The translations under genes and the position numbers were made by a program. From Nemesobacter sp965249045 (GTDB lineage: Bacteria; Desulfobacterota_D; UBA1144; Nemesobacterales; Nemesobacteraceae): a stretch of 64,000 nt of DNA. The notes under the pieces are model-generated. The model saw only the letters and a program-made list of their open reading frames with translations, did no database searches and had not been told where the DNA came from. Positions 26,049-34,405 of this stretch are shown here, piece by piece. Position 1 is the stretch's first letter. Each line of letters begins with the position of its first letter. The stretch lies in NCBI GenBank assembly GCA_965249045.1, contig OZ252213.1, positions 868,001 through 932,000 of the forward strand. Direction: 5' to 3'.

Positions 26049-26990
26049 ATGAAAATTATAGTTGACCCAAAACAGCCTCTGGATTTTCGGACCTCTGCGG
26101 GCATTGGAAATTTTGACGGCATCCATCTAGGACACAAAAAGATAATAGATGCCGTGAAGCGCCGCTCGCGGGGAAATTCTACGCGTTCCTGCGTAATTAC
26201 TTTCGATCCTCATCCGCAGAAAGTTCTCGGCAAAAAGGAAATTTCCCTCATATTCCCGCTAGAACGGAGGTTCGAGATGCTCAAAGCCATGGGGATTGAT
26301 GTGGTTATCTGTCTTAACTTCACCCATGAGCTCTCAAGGGTAAGCGCGGAGAATTTCGTAAAAGACATTCTTCTTGACCGCCTGAGGATAAAGAACATAA
26401 TCGTGGGTCCGGGATTCTCTTTCGGACACAAAAGAAAAGGAAACGTCGATCTTCTGCGGTCCATGGGAAAAGCCCATGGCTTCAACACGGTGATCACCGA
26501 AGCGGCGCGGGTGGATGATCGAGTGGTAAGCAGCAGCGTTATCAGGGACCTTGTAAGAAGCGGAGAAATCCGCGAGTCAAACCGGTTTTTCGGTTACGAT
26601 TACTACATAGGGGGTGTCGTAGTGGAAGGGGAAAAAAGAGGCAGAAAGCTGGGTTTTCCTACGGTTAACCTTGATACCGGATGGGAGATTCTTCCCAGAC
26701 CGGGGGTCTACGCTACCTACGTCAAGCTTCCCGACGGTCCTCACGGAAGCATTACCAACGTAGGAATCCGTCCGACATTCGAGGAGAGCAAGCTTACGGT
26801 CGAGACCCATATCTTTGATTTCAGTGACGATCTTTACGGAGAGGAAGTCAGAGTTAATTTTGTTGAAAGGCTTAGGGACGAGAAGCGTTTTGCGAATGTG
26901 GACGAGCTTGTAGCGCAGATCAGACACGATATTGCGGCTGTACGGGAAATTCTTCGCGGCCACCCGAAGGACGAGCGGATTTGGGAATAA
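26049..26990 (+). CDS. ribF: Bifunctional riboflavin kinase/FAD synthetase RibF
   Basis: Makes FMN from riboflavin and FAD from FMN. The 313 residues have an N-terminal nucleotidyltransferase with GNFDGIHLGHKKII (about 20-33) and ITFDPHPQKVL, then VGPGFSFGHKRKGNVDLL, and a C-terminal riboflavin kinase domain with GEKRGRKLGFPTVNL (about 196-210) and VGIRPTFEE. AGAAG precedes the ATG. It overlaps the aroE start by 10 bases. FAD feeds flavoproteins such as the monooxygenase at 33159. Confidence 0.95.
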   Translation: MKIIVDPKQPLDFRTSAGIGNFDGIHLGHKKIIDAVKRRSRGNSTRSCVITFDPHPQKVLGKKEISLIFPLERRFEMLKAMGIDVVICLNFTHELSRVSAENFVKDILLDRLRIKNIIVGPGFSFGHKRKGNVDLLRSMGKAHGFNTVITEAARVDDRVVSSSVIRDLVRSGEIRESNRFFGYDYYIGGVVVEGEKRGRKLGFPTVNLDTGWEILPRPGVYATYVKLPDGPHGSITNVGIRPTFEESKLTVETHIFDFSDDLYGEEVRVNFVERLRDEKRFANVDELVAQIRHDIAAVREILRGHPKDERIWE

Positions 26991-27838
26991 AAGCCACAAC
27001 GCGGATATATGGCATCTTTGGCCATCCTGTATCCCAGAGTTTATCCCCAGCCATGCATAATGCGGCGTTTACGCATCTGAGACTTGACTGCGTTTATCTG
27101 GCCTTTGACGTGAACCCCCGAAACGTAGCTCAGGCCGTAAGCTCAATAAGAGCCCTTGGTCTCTGCGGAATTAACGTCACTATCCCGCATAAGCAATCCG
27201 TTATGGCAGGTCTGGATGAGATTGCTTCCGAAGCGTCCATGGTCGGAGCCGTAAACACAATAGTTAACGAAAACGGAAGGCTTAAGGGTTATAATACGGA
27301 CGTCTCCGGGGTGCTGAGAGCCCTTCACTCTGAGCTTGAATTCGCCCCGCGGGGCAAAAATATCTTTATCGTGGGAGCCGGCGGAGCCTCAAGGGCTGTC
27401 ATAGTGGGGATGTGCACGGGCGGTGCCCGAAGCGTTTCGATCGTGAACAGAACCTACTTGAAGGCGGAAAAGCTTTCCGAGGAATTTTCCCCGCAGTTTG
27501 GCAGCGTTGGATTTTCTGCTGCACCGCTTGACGACACAGACCGGGTGGCGGAACTTATAGCGCAGGCTGACATTGTGATTAACTGCTCGTCCGCCGGAAT
27601 GGGCGATATCGAACCGCTTTGTCTTCCGCTTGATCTGCTCGGCAAGGACTGCGTGGTTTACGATCTTGTTTATAAACCACCTGTTACTCCGCTTGTTAGG
27701 GACTCTAGAGCCATTGGACTGAAAGCGGAATCCGGGCTCGGCATGCTCCTTTACCAGGGGGTTGACGCTTTTGAGATCTGGACTGGTGAAGATGCCCCGG
27801 TAGAAGTGATGAGAGAGGCCCTTTCGGTTCCCGGGTAG
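26981..27838 (+). CDS. aroE: Shikimate dehydrogenase AroE
   Basis: NADPH-dependent reduction of 3-dehydroshikimate to shikimate. The 285 residues show the substrate motif GHPVSQSLSPAMHNAAF, INVTIPHKQSVM with the catalytic Lys, GYNTDVSG, and the NADP-binding IVGAGGASRAV. The start is a TTG that overlaps the end of ribF; no better in-frame start lies near. Ends with GMLLYQGVDAFEIWTG, typical of the family. Complements aroQ upstream. Confidence 0.95.
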   Translation: MGIKATTRIYGIFGHPVSQSLSPAMHNAAFTHLRLDCVYLAFDVNPRNVAQAVSSIRALGLCGINVTIPHKQSVMAGLDEIASEASMVGAVNTIVNENGRLKGYNTDVSGVLRALHSELEFAPRGKNIFIVGAGGASRAVIVGMCTGGARSVSIVNRTYLKAEKLSEEFSPQFGSVGFSAAPLDDTDRVAELIAQADIVINCSSAGMGDIEPLCLPLDLLGKDCVVYDLVYKPPVTPLVRDSRAIGLKAESGLGMLLYQGVDAFEIWTGEDAPVEVMREALSVPG

Positions 27839-27852
27839 CGGTTCCGGTTTTT

Positions 27853-27861
27853 TGGTATAAT
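27853..27861 (+). promoter_or_regulatory. Candidate extended -10 promoter
   Basis: TGGTATAAT at 27853-27861 is an extended -10 element (TG, one base, TATAAT) in the 61-base gap between aroE and the small membrane protein gene at 27900. No matching -35 box is seen, which is tolerated with an extended -10. Confidence 0.4.
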
Positions 27862-27899
27862 AAATCCAGAGTTTTTTAATCGGTCACGGGAGAATTTTA

Positions 27900-28124
27900 A
27901 TGAAAGTAACCAGCCCAGCCGGGGATTTTGAGATAACGGTGACGGAATCATCTGTGGAGGGTGACTTCATAGTGATAAGCGGGCAGATGGGAGTTTGGGA
28001 TTCGCAAATCTACATGAAACCCTCCGATCTTCTGAGTTTTGCGGGGGTCTTATTTAACCTTCAGGTTGTTTTATTTCTCGTCAAACAACCGTTCAGATGG
28101 ATTTTCGGTAAAAAACGAGGTTAA
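27900..28124 (+). CDS. Small single-pass membrane protein, unknown
   Basis: A 74-residue ORF that starts MKVTSPAGDFEITVTESSVE and ends with a hydrophobic segment (SFAGVLFNLQVVLFLV) and a basic tail FGKKRG, so a tail-anchored-like protein with its N-terminal part rich in beta-prone residues. GGGAG lies before the ATG and a promoter-like TATAAT is 39 bases upstream. I do not recognise a family. The 130 bases after its stop, between convergent genes, contain nothing I can name. Confidence 0.6.
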   Translation: MKVTSPAGDFEITVTESSVEGDFIVISGQMGVWDSQIYMKPSDLLSFAGVLFNLQVVLFLVKQPFRWIFGKKRG

Positions 28125-28254
28125 CGGCACGGTTTTTTCAGGGGAAGAAGTTTCCTAGCGGTAGTGCTCAGAATTTTCCGCAAATCTTCTTTTAGCATTT
28201 AAACCCAGGTTCCTCGTCTCGAACTATTTTTTCCATTTGTTTTTTTGTTCGCAA

Positions 28255-29520
28255 TCAAGGAACGGAAATACTTCTCACTTTTACCGGAATGCCATCTGCA
28301 CCGTACCTGCTGATCTCGTATATTCCTTCTGTAGGATCGCCCGCGTCGTCGAGTTCGATAGTACCGGATACTCCATCATAGTCTATATCTTTACCTTCAA
28401 CCACTAGATCAAGACACTCGGAGAAGCTTTCACACTTCTCGCCGCCCCTTGTTACATCGCTTATCTCATTTACGTATTTCGATGGTTCCACAGTTTGTGC
28501 ACTCAAAGCGGCGAGAACCATGATAACAGAGGCATCATAAGCATGTCGCGGACAGGAAGGACATCCTATCTCTGGGGCAAATTCCATTATACGGCGGGCA
28601 AAATCCGGGTTCTCCGGGAAAAAAGTGGTAATACCCTTTACCCCCTCCACCTGAACTTCATCACCTGATATTTCCAGAAGGCTTCTTACGCTTGCATCAA
28701 GGTGCGGTGGTGCGGCTCCGGCAAGATATATTTTTGTCTGAGATGGCCCTATGTTTGCGGTAATCAAAGCAGCTATCACGTCCACGCGTTCCGCTCCTAC
28801 GGGAATAATCACTACAGCGTCAGGGTTTGAGGAACTGACTTGCTGAGCGGCTTCCGCGTACTCCGAAGCAGCAGCTTCTGGGGAATAGGGAACCTGCGTA
28901 ATCTTAGAACTGTCTCCTACTGCTTCTATTAAAGCATCTTTAAGAGCGCTGCCATAAACATCGTTTATATAGATTACGGCGATTTTATAGGCCCCTCCGT
29001 CTTCGGCTATAACCTTGGCAGTAACTACGGCCCTGAATGCATCGGAAGGTTTGGATCTGAAAAAGAACCCATTGCCTGAGGTCGGTTCTGTAGTTAGGAC
29101 GGGAGAAGAGCTGACTGGAGAGATCATTACCATTTCATATTTGTTTATCTCATCGAGGAGTCCAACGGAAGTGCTTGAACATCCGGTTCCGATAATACCA
29201 TGTACACCCTCATCTATAAGCTGACTGAAGGATCTTTCTGCTGTGTCCAAACTGCACGCGCTGTCTCTCTCCGCAAGAGTCACATTCACACCCGCTTCCT
29301 GTATTTCCTTAACCGCTAGCCTAACTCCCGGTTCATAATTATGTCCTATCTCCGGTTCTCCGGTTTTAGCAAGAAGCATTCCCATTTTAAAAACGGGGAA
29401 GGCGTCGAGGTTGAATTCTTCATCGTCTGGACCACAACTTGTCAAAGCAACAGCGAACGTGCTTACAATAAGCAATGTTATGAGTAACCCGAAAGTTTTT
29501 TGTAGTTTGTTTTTTCCCAT
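28255..29520 (-). CDS. Periplasmic binding lipoprotein, branched-chain amino acid type (Peripla_BP_6)
   Basis: A 421-residue predicted lipoprotein. The signal peptide is followed by ALTSCGPDDEE with the lipidated Cys. The type I binding fold is clear: FKMGMLLAKTGEPEIGHNYE, GVHGIIGTGCSSTSVGLLDE, MVMISPVSSSPVLT and IAVIYINDVYGSALKDALIE resemble LivJ/LivK-like receptors of ABC transporters for amino acids or amides. No permease or ATPase genes are adjacent. It follows the nitroreductase-like gene by about 61 bases on the same strand. The ligand cannot be predicted. Confidence 0.85.
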   Translation of the reverse strand: MGKNKLQKTFGLLITLLIVSTFAVALTSCGPDDEEFNLDAFPVFKMGMLLAKTGEPEIGHNYEPGVRLAVKEIQEAGVNVTLAERDSACSLDTAERSFSQLIDEGVHGIIGTGCSSTSVGLLDEINKYEMVMISPVSSSPVLTTEPTSGNGFFFRSKPSDAFRAVVTAKVIAEDGGAYKIAVIYINDVYGSALKDALIEAVGDSSKITQVPYSPEAAASEYAEAAQQVSSSNPDAVVIIPVGAERVDVIAALITANIGPSQTKIYLAGAAPPHLDASVRSLLEISGDEVQVEGVKGITTFFPENPDFARRIMEFAPEIGCPSCPRHAYDASVIMVLAALSAQTVEPSKYVNEISDVTRGGEKCESFSECLDLVVEGKDIDYDGVSGTIELDDAGDPTEGIYEISRYGADGIPVKVRSISVP

Positions 29521-29581
29521 CTTATACGGCCTCCGGAATTATATCGGTTGAAGGATTATGGGAGATAACGCGTGGAGTTAC

Positions 29582-30892
29582 TTAACTGCCCGAAAACGGG
29601 TCGGGGATATCGGGGTGCCAGCGCGCTAAATGATTCTTGTGCGCCTCCGTGTAAGCTCCGGGCGGGTAGTACTTATCGTAGAAATCCAGATCCAGATGAT
29701 GGGCCTGCACCATGAATCGAAGGAACATGGGATCGGAAAAAGCCGGGAACCTCCCGTAAGTATCGTAAACGTAGTTGCAGATGTCCTTTACGACCTGGAT
29801 TTCATCTTTGCTGGGTCTTTCCACCTCTGCAAGCACTGCGGCTGGATCCTTGTAGGGAAGCTTGTGTGATTCCCAGTTTGTCCATTTCATGTCGTTAAAC
29901 GCCTCAACGGCTTCCCCCATGTCCTTGTAGTACGGCGGGCAGAATGCCTGGAACAGGTCATCTCGACCGACCGCCACGGGGTTTGGATTTCCCGTGTCGC
30001 CCTGTATCTGCGGAGTCGCGAACCGAAAACCCAGTCCCCTGTGAAAAGGGGTTCCGCCGAGCATGAACATGCTCGCGAATCCGCTGAAAAGCCATCCCCC
30101 AAGACCCAGTGTCTGAAGCGTTAAGACCATGTTCTGTCCCATAAAGGCCTGCTCCGCGATGTAACCGTTGGCGAAGCGAAGCTCTGCCTCGACAAGAGGC
30201 ATTCTCTTCGACTTGTCAAGAAACCCTTTTTCAAGCCACTGCGCGGTTCCGGGAGGCCTAAGCCTGTGAAGCTCATCGACGAAGTTAAACCTGTGATCCG
30301 GTCTCATGTAGAAGAAATAAAGATTGATTATGCATGCCGAAAGATCGGTTACCGGCATGAACACAGTAGTTCCGGGCTTGTTCACGTTCCAAAGATTATG
30401 GGCGGCGATTCCCGGAGGCTTTGACGGCAGATCGGCCCTTCCGTCAGAAAGCTTGATCTTGGATTCGCGGAACAGCTCAAGTATCCGGTCCACTCTCTGG
30501 TGGCGGGTCATTTTCTCAAGACCTTCAAAATCCTCGGCGCGGCGGTCATGCATCTTTATCATGTAGAGTCCCTCGTCGTTCGTGTAGAAAAGCTCCGTCC
30601 TGTGCACGTCCCCGAGGGCCGGAATCGTCTTGCTCGTAAACTGCATTTCAAGGTCAAGACCCACGTGCGGGGGGAAATCCGAGAGGTTTATGTTCTTTAT
30701 ACCGAGGCCGGTCCACACCAGCATGGCTTCCTCAAGTTCAGATAGCGGGACGGGGTCGTGCTTGGACTTATATTGGAGGGGTCCCCTTTCGATTTCCATT
30801 CCAAGACCGAAGCGCCGGGACCTTCTCTGAAAAACAGCGTCGTAAAAACCGTGGTTTATGGCGTGATCAAGACCTTCTGGGTATTCGCTCAT
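29582..30892 (-). CDS. Nitroreductase-superfamily-like protein, function unknown
   Basis: A 436-residue soluble protein. The N-terminal FYDAVFQRRSRRFGLG and LSELEEAMLVWTGLGI, and the later VLTLQTLGLGGWLFSGFASM, look like the FMN-binding and helical parts of the nitroreductase fold, but the protein is about twice the usual length. The C-terminal part (QAHHLDLDFYDKYYPPGAY) is rich in His, Tyr and Pro and has no family I can name. It starts 42 bases after the def stop. A flavin-dependent oxidoreductase role is inference only. Confidence 0.55.
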   Translation of the reverse strand: MSEYPEGLDHAINHGFYDAVFQRRSRRFGLGMEIERGPLQYKSKHDPVPLSELEEAMLVWTGLGIKNINLSDFPPHVGLDLEMQFTSKTIPALGDVHRTELFYTNDEGLYMIKMHDRRAEDFEGLEKMTRHQRVDRILELFRESKIKLSDGRADLPSKPPGIAAHNLWNVNKPGTTVFMPVTDLSACIINLYFFYMRPDHRFNFVDELHRLRPPGTAQWLEKGFLDKSKRMPLVEAELRFANGYIAEQAFMGQNMVLTLQTLGLGGWLFSGFASMFMLGGTPFHRGLGFRFATPQIQGDTGNPNPVAVGRDDLFQAFCPPYYKDMGEAVEAFNDMKWTNWESHKLPYKDPAAVLAEVERPSKDEIQVVKDICNYVYDTYGRFPAFSDPMFLRFMVQAHHLDLDFYDKYYPPGAYTEAHKNHLARWHPDIPDPFSGS

Positions 30893-30934
30893 GAATTTCT
30901 CCTTGCGTTAATATCTCCGCTCCCGGGGACAATG

Positions 30935-31483
30935 TCATTCCTGCTCCTCGGAATCGGATGGGGTCATAAGTTTCATGTACTCTTTTTCCGTAATTATCTC
31001 AAACGTACTCTCGACCCTGTCGAGAAAAACCACTCCGTTTATGTGATCGTATTCGTGCTGGAACACTCTGGCTGAAAAATCCGAGAAACTGCCTTCCACG
31101 AGATTGTTGTCCCTGTCCCTGTAGACCGCGCGGATGGCCTTGTGTCTCGGTACGAGCGCCCGGATTCCCGGGATGCTAAGGCATCCTTCCCAGTCTTTTT
31201 CCACATCGTCTGATACAGAGACTATTTCGGGGTTGATTATCACTTTGGTCTCAGTTTCCGGGGCGTCGGGGTAGCGTGGACTCACGGTTCCCGCGATTAT
31301 GAAAATGCGAAGAGACTCGGATACCTGAGGAGCGGCGATTCCGACGCCGTTTGCTTCTTCGGCTGTGAGAATCATATCGTCAATCAGTTCCTGGATTTCC
31401 GTGTCGCTTATGCTCTCGACGCTTTCGGCTTCTTGCCTGAGCACGGGGTTTCCCAGTTCGGTGATTTCACGTTGCTGCGCCAT
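30935..31483 (-). CDS. def: Peptide deformylase
   Basis: Removes the formyl group from nascent N-terminal Met. The 182-residue protein contains the three metal-site motifs: GIAAPQVSES (GxGxAAPQ type), EGCLSIPG with the Cys ligand, and FQHEYDHINGVVFLDR with HEYDH supplying two His and the catalytic Glu. N-terminal REITELGNPVLRQEAE is typical. It leads a minus-strand run with the nitroreductase-like and binding-lipoprotein genes, and is divergent from the ligase gene at 31600. Confidence 0.96.
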   Translation of the reverse strand: MAQQREITELGNPVLRQEAESVESISDTEIQELIDDMILTAEEANGVGIAAPQVSESLRIFIIAGTVSPRYPDAPETETKVIINPEIVSVSDDVEKDWEGCLSIPGIRALVPRHKAIRAVYRDRDNNLVEGSFSDFSARVFQHEYDHINGVVFLDRVESTFEIITEKEYMKLMTPSDSEEQE

Positions 31484-31599
31484 GGTTTTAGATGATTGAA
31501 AACGGTCTGCCGTTTACAGCCTGCTCACAATGGATTGCGGGCAGGTGTTTAAGATTCTATTATTATAAAACAAAAAACCGGGAGGTTAAAGGGAGCTTC

Positions 31600-33099
31600 G
31601 TGCAGGAGATCGAACTTATACAAAGAGCGGATGGTTTCGGGCAAAGGACCGCTGTTGAGGACTGGACTGGAAGTTTTACCTACGCCGACCTGATGCGCGT
31701 CTCGCGCTTTGCGGCCTTTAACCTTCTCGGCGGCGAAGAAGACCTTCGGGAGAGAAGAGTTGCCTTTATCGTTCCCCCAGGATTTGAATATGTAGCCCTT
31801 AAGCTCGGCGTATGGATGGCGGGAGGAGTGTCCGTTCCACTCGGCATCGCTCATTCCCCAAGAGAAATAGAATACGTCATAAGGGATTGCGGCGCCGATA
31901 CGGTGATTTTTCACCCGGATCTTGCGTACAGACTCGAGGGGGTTTCCTGCGGTGCCGAAATGCGGTTCCAGAGACTCCCGGATGTCCTGCGGCCCGCCCG
32001 GGGAGAACTTCCCCGGATCTCCGGGGAAAGAAGGGCGATGATCATATATACAAGCGGCACTACCTCAAAACCCAAAGGGGTTGTCTCAACGCACCTTAAC
32101 ATAAAAGCCCAGATAAGCAGCATGACGGAGGCGTGGGAATGGAGCCCCGAGGATTCCATACTCAACGTTCTGCCCCTTCATCACCTCCACGGCATACTGA
32201 ATGTAGTTCTCTGTTCCCTTTGGTCCGGCGCTAGGTGCGTTATGATGAACGGGTTCAGTCCTCAAGGCGTATGGGACAGGTTCGGAAAAAAAGACCTGAC
32301 CCTATTTATGGGCGTCCCCACGATCTACTCCAAACTGATAGATTGCTGGGAGGATTCTTCCGCTCGGGATAGAAAACGGATGAGCGAGGGCCTTCGCGGG
32401 TTTCGCCTGATGGTCTCCGGTTCCGCGGCTCTTCCCGTGTCCGTTCTTGAGAAATGGAAGGAAATAAGCGGTCACGTGCTTCTTGAGAGATACGGGATGA
32501 CCGAGATAGGGATGGCTCTTTCGAATCCTTACAGGGGCGAAAGACTGCCCGGACACGTCGGGTTCGCGATGCCGGGGGTCGAGGTAGGTATTTTCGATGA
32601 GCGGGGTGTGGGGCTTGGGGAAGGGAGTCAGGGGCAAATCAGGGTCAAGGGGAAAAGCGTGTTTCTTGAGTACTGGGGAGAGCCGCAGGAGACGGAGAGC
32701 GTTTTTTGCGACGGATGGTTTAAAACGGGAGACATAGCTTTCTTTGAGCGTAGCGGCTCCTACAGGATACTCGGGCGGGAGTCGGTGGATATAATAAAGT
32801 CGGGAGGATACAAGATATCCGCTCTTGAAATCGAGGAGGTGCTGAGAGAGCATCCGCTTGTCGAAGAATGCGCGGTGGTCGGGATTGCCGACCTGAGCTG
32901 GGGAGAGAGGGTAGGGGCCGCGCTTGTGTTAAGGGAGGGTTTCTCGATGAATCTTGAGGAGCTTCGCGACTGGGCTTCCAGTAAGCTTGCCCGGTATAAA
33001 CTCCCGACCCGGCTTCTGCTTCTTCCCTCGCTTCCGAGAAACTCCATGGGCAAGGTTACCAAAAATGGCATTAAGCAGTCTTTTGAAAATAGTTTATAA
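31600..33099 (+). CDS. AMP-forming acyl-CoA synthetase (malonyl-CoA/acyl-CoA ligase-like)
   Basis: ANL-superfamily enzyme that activates a carboxylic acid as acyl-AMP and transfers it to CoA. Motifs in order: MIIYTSGTTSKPKGVVSTHLN (P-loop), GVPTIYSKLIDCW, ERYGMTEIGMALSNP, GWFKTGDIAF and YRILGRESVDIIKSGGYKIS, ending PRNSMGKVTKN with the catalytic Lys. The GYKIS hinge and GMTEIGMALSNP resemble malonyl-CoA synthetases (MatB). I place the start at the GTG at 31600, after GGGAG (499 residues); an ATG at 31492 would add 36 odd residues. Possibly paired with the monooxygenase 60 bases downstream. Confidence 0.82.
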   Translation: MQEIELIQRADGFGQRTAVEDWTGSFTYADLMRVSRFAAFNLLGGEEDLRERRVAFIVPPGFEYVALKLGVWMAGGVSVPLGIAHSPREIEYVIRDCGADTVIFHPDLAYRLEGVSCGAEMRFQRLPDVLRPARGELPRISGERRAMIIYTSGTTSKPKGVVSTHLNIKAQISSMTEAWEWSPEDSILNVLPLHHLHGILNVVLCSLWSGARCVMMNGFSPQGVWDRFGKKDLTLFMGVPTIYSKLIDCWEDSSARDRKRMSEGLRGFRLMVSGSAALPVSVLEKWKEISGHVLLERYGMTEIGMALSNPYRGERLPGHVGFAMPGVEVGIFDERGVGLGEGSQGQIRVKGKSVFLEYWGEPQETESVFCDGWFKTGDIAFFERSGSYRILGRESVDIIKSGGYKISALEIEEVLREHPLVEECAVVGIADLSWGERVGAALVLREGFSMNLEELRDWASSKLARYKLPTRLLLLPSLPRNSMGKVTKNGIKQSFENSL

Positions 33100-33158
33100 T
33101 TTTTCTGTAATCCCGTGTCAGTCTTTTTCGGGTTTTGAGGATAAACTTGGAGAGAACC

Positions 33159-34355
33159 ATGAACCAGTCTGAGAACGCCCCCGCGCGCTCAAACGGCCGT
33201 ATCCGTTACGGTCCCGATATGAAAACTCTGATCGTCGGCGGTGGCGTCGCCGGACTCACGCTTTGCGGGCTTCTCCAGCGGCGGGGTTTTCATCCGACTC
33301 TGGTTGAGAGGGCTCCCAAGTTCGGAGATGTAGGGTACGTGATCGTGGTCTGGCCTTCCGGGAGCAGAATACTCAAGGGGCTTGGCCTCTACGAGCGGCT
33401 AAAAGAGCAGGGCTGCGACTTTACCGATTACAACATCTCCAACTACAGGGGCAAGGTTATAAACAGCTACACGATTGATTCCGTGGTTGAGAAATACGGC
33501 CCCATAATAAGCATTTACCGCCCTGATCTAATAGACATACTGAAGGGGGCGGTAAGCGAAGATTCGATCAGGATGAACACCACGGTCATCTCCCTTGCGG
33601 ATACGGGAGAGGGAGTCGAGACAGTGTTCAGCGACGGAAGCACGGGGACCTACGATCTTGTTATAGGATGTGACGGGATAAGGTCTAAAGTCCGCAACGA
33701 CGTCTTCGGCGACGTGCCGCTTCGCTACAGCGGCATGTCCGGGTGGGGCTTCTGGGTCAACCCGGATCTTTGCACAAGCGAAGGGATCATCGAGTACTGG
33801 GGGAAGGGAAAGTTTCTCGGAATGTGGCCGACGCGCGGTCGACTTGCCGTTTTCACCAGCGTGAGGAGGAAATCCGGCGTCGGGGACAGCGTTGATACGA
33901 GAATAGAGAGCATCCGGCGGAACTTCGGCGAGTTCGGAGGCGTGGTGCCGGACATTCTGGGCGGCCTTGATGATCCGCGCGAGATTTACTATGATGAGTA
34001 CAACGATCTCAGAATGAATCGCTGGTCTCGTGGAAGGGTGGTGCTTGTCGGAGACGCGGTTCATGCCATACTGCCAAACGCCGGCGCCGGCGTGTCAATG
34101 GCAATGGAATCGGCTGCCGTTTTGGCCGAAGAGCTTTGCAGAACCGATTCAGTAAACCTCACCCACGCCTTCGGGCAGTACGAGTCAAGGAGAAAGGGCA
34201 GGGTGAACAAGGTTCAGAACCAGTCAAGGATCATGGGGAAATTCATATATACCGAAAGCGGCACTCTCTCATCAATCCGCGATTATCTAGTGCGGGTGTA
34301 TTCAAGCAGACAGCTTTTCAGATACTGGGACAGCATGCTGAAAGACCCCCTGTGA
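33159..34355 (+). CDS. FAD-dependent monooxygenase
   Basis: Class A flavoprotein hydroxylase, 398 residues from the ATG at 33159 (GGAGAG upstream). The N-terminus carries LIVGGGVAGLTLCGLLQRRG, the GxGxxG dinucleotide fold with the Glu at VER; the middle has VIGCDGIRSKVR (the DG motif); the C-terminal half has RVVLVGDAVHAILPNAGAGV, the GD motif that binds FAD. Similar to salicylate or PHBH-like hydroxylases and to TetX-type oxygenases; substrate unknown. An AMP-ligase precedes it on the same strand. Confidence 0.85.
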   Translation: MNQSENAPARSNGRIRYGPDMKTLIVGGGVAGLTLCGLLQRRGFHPTLVERAPKFGDVGYVIVVWPSGSRILKGLGLYERLKEQGCDFTDYNISNYRGKVINSYTIDSVVEKYGPIISIYRPDLIDILKGAVSEDSIRMNTTVISLADTGEGVETVFSDGSTGTYDLVIGCDGIRSKVRNDVFGDVPLRYSGMSGWGFWVNPDLCTSEGIIEYWGKGKFLGMWPTRGRLAVFTSVRRKSGVGDSVDTRIESIRRNFGEFGGVVPDILGGLDDPREIYYDEYNDLRMNRWSRGRVVLVGDAVHAILPNAGAGVSMAMESAAVLAEELCRTDSVNLTHAFGQYESRRKGRVNKVQNQSRIMGKFIYTESGTLSSIRDYLVRVYSSRQLFRYWDSMLKDPL

Positions 34356-34405
34356 GGGCACTGTCCTGCGGTTTTTAAAATTCTTAATTCTGGAGCATAA
34401 ACTTA

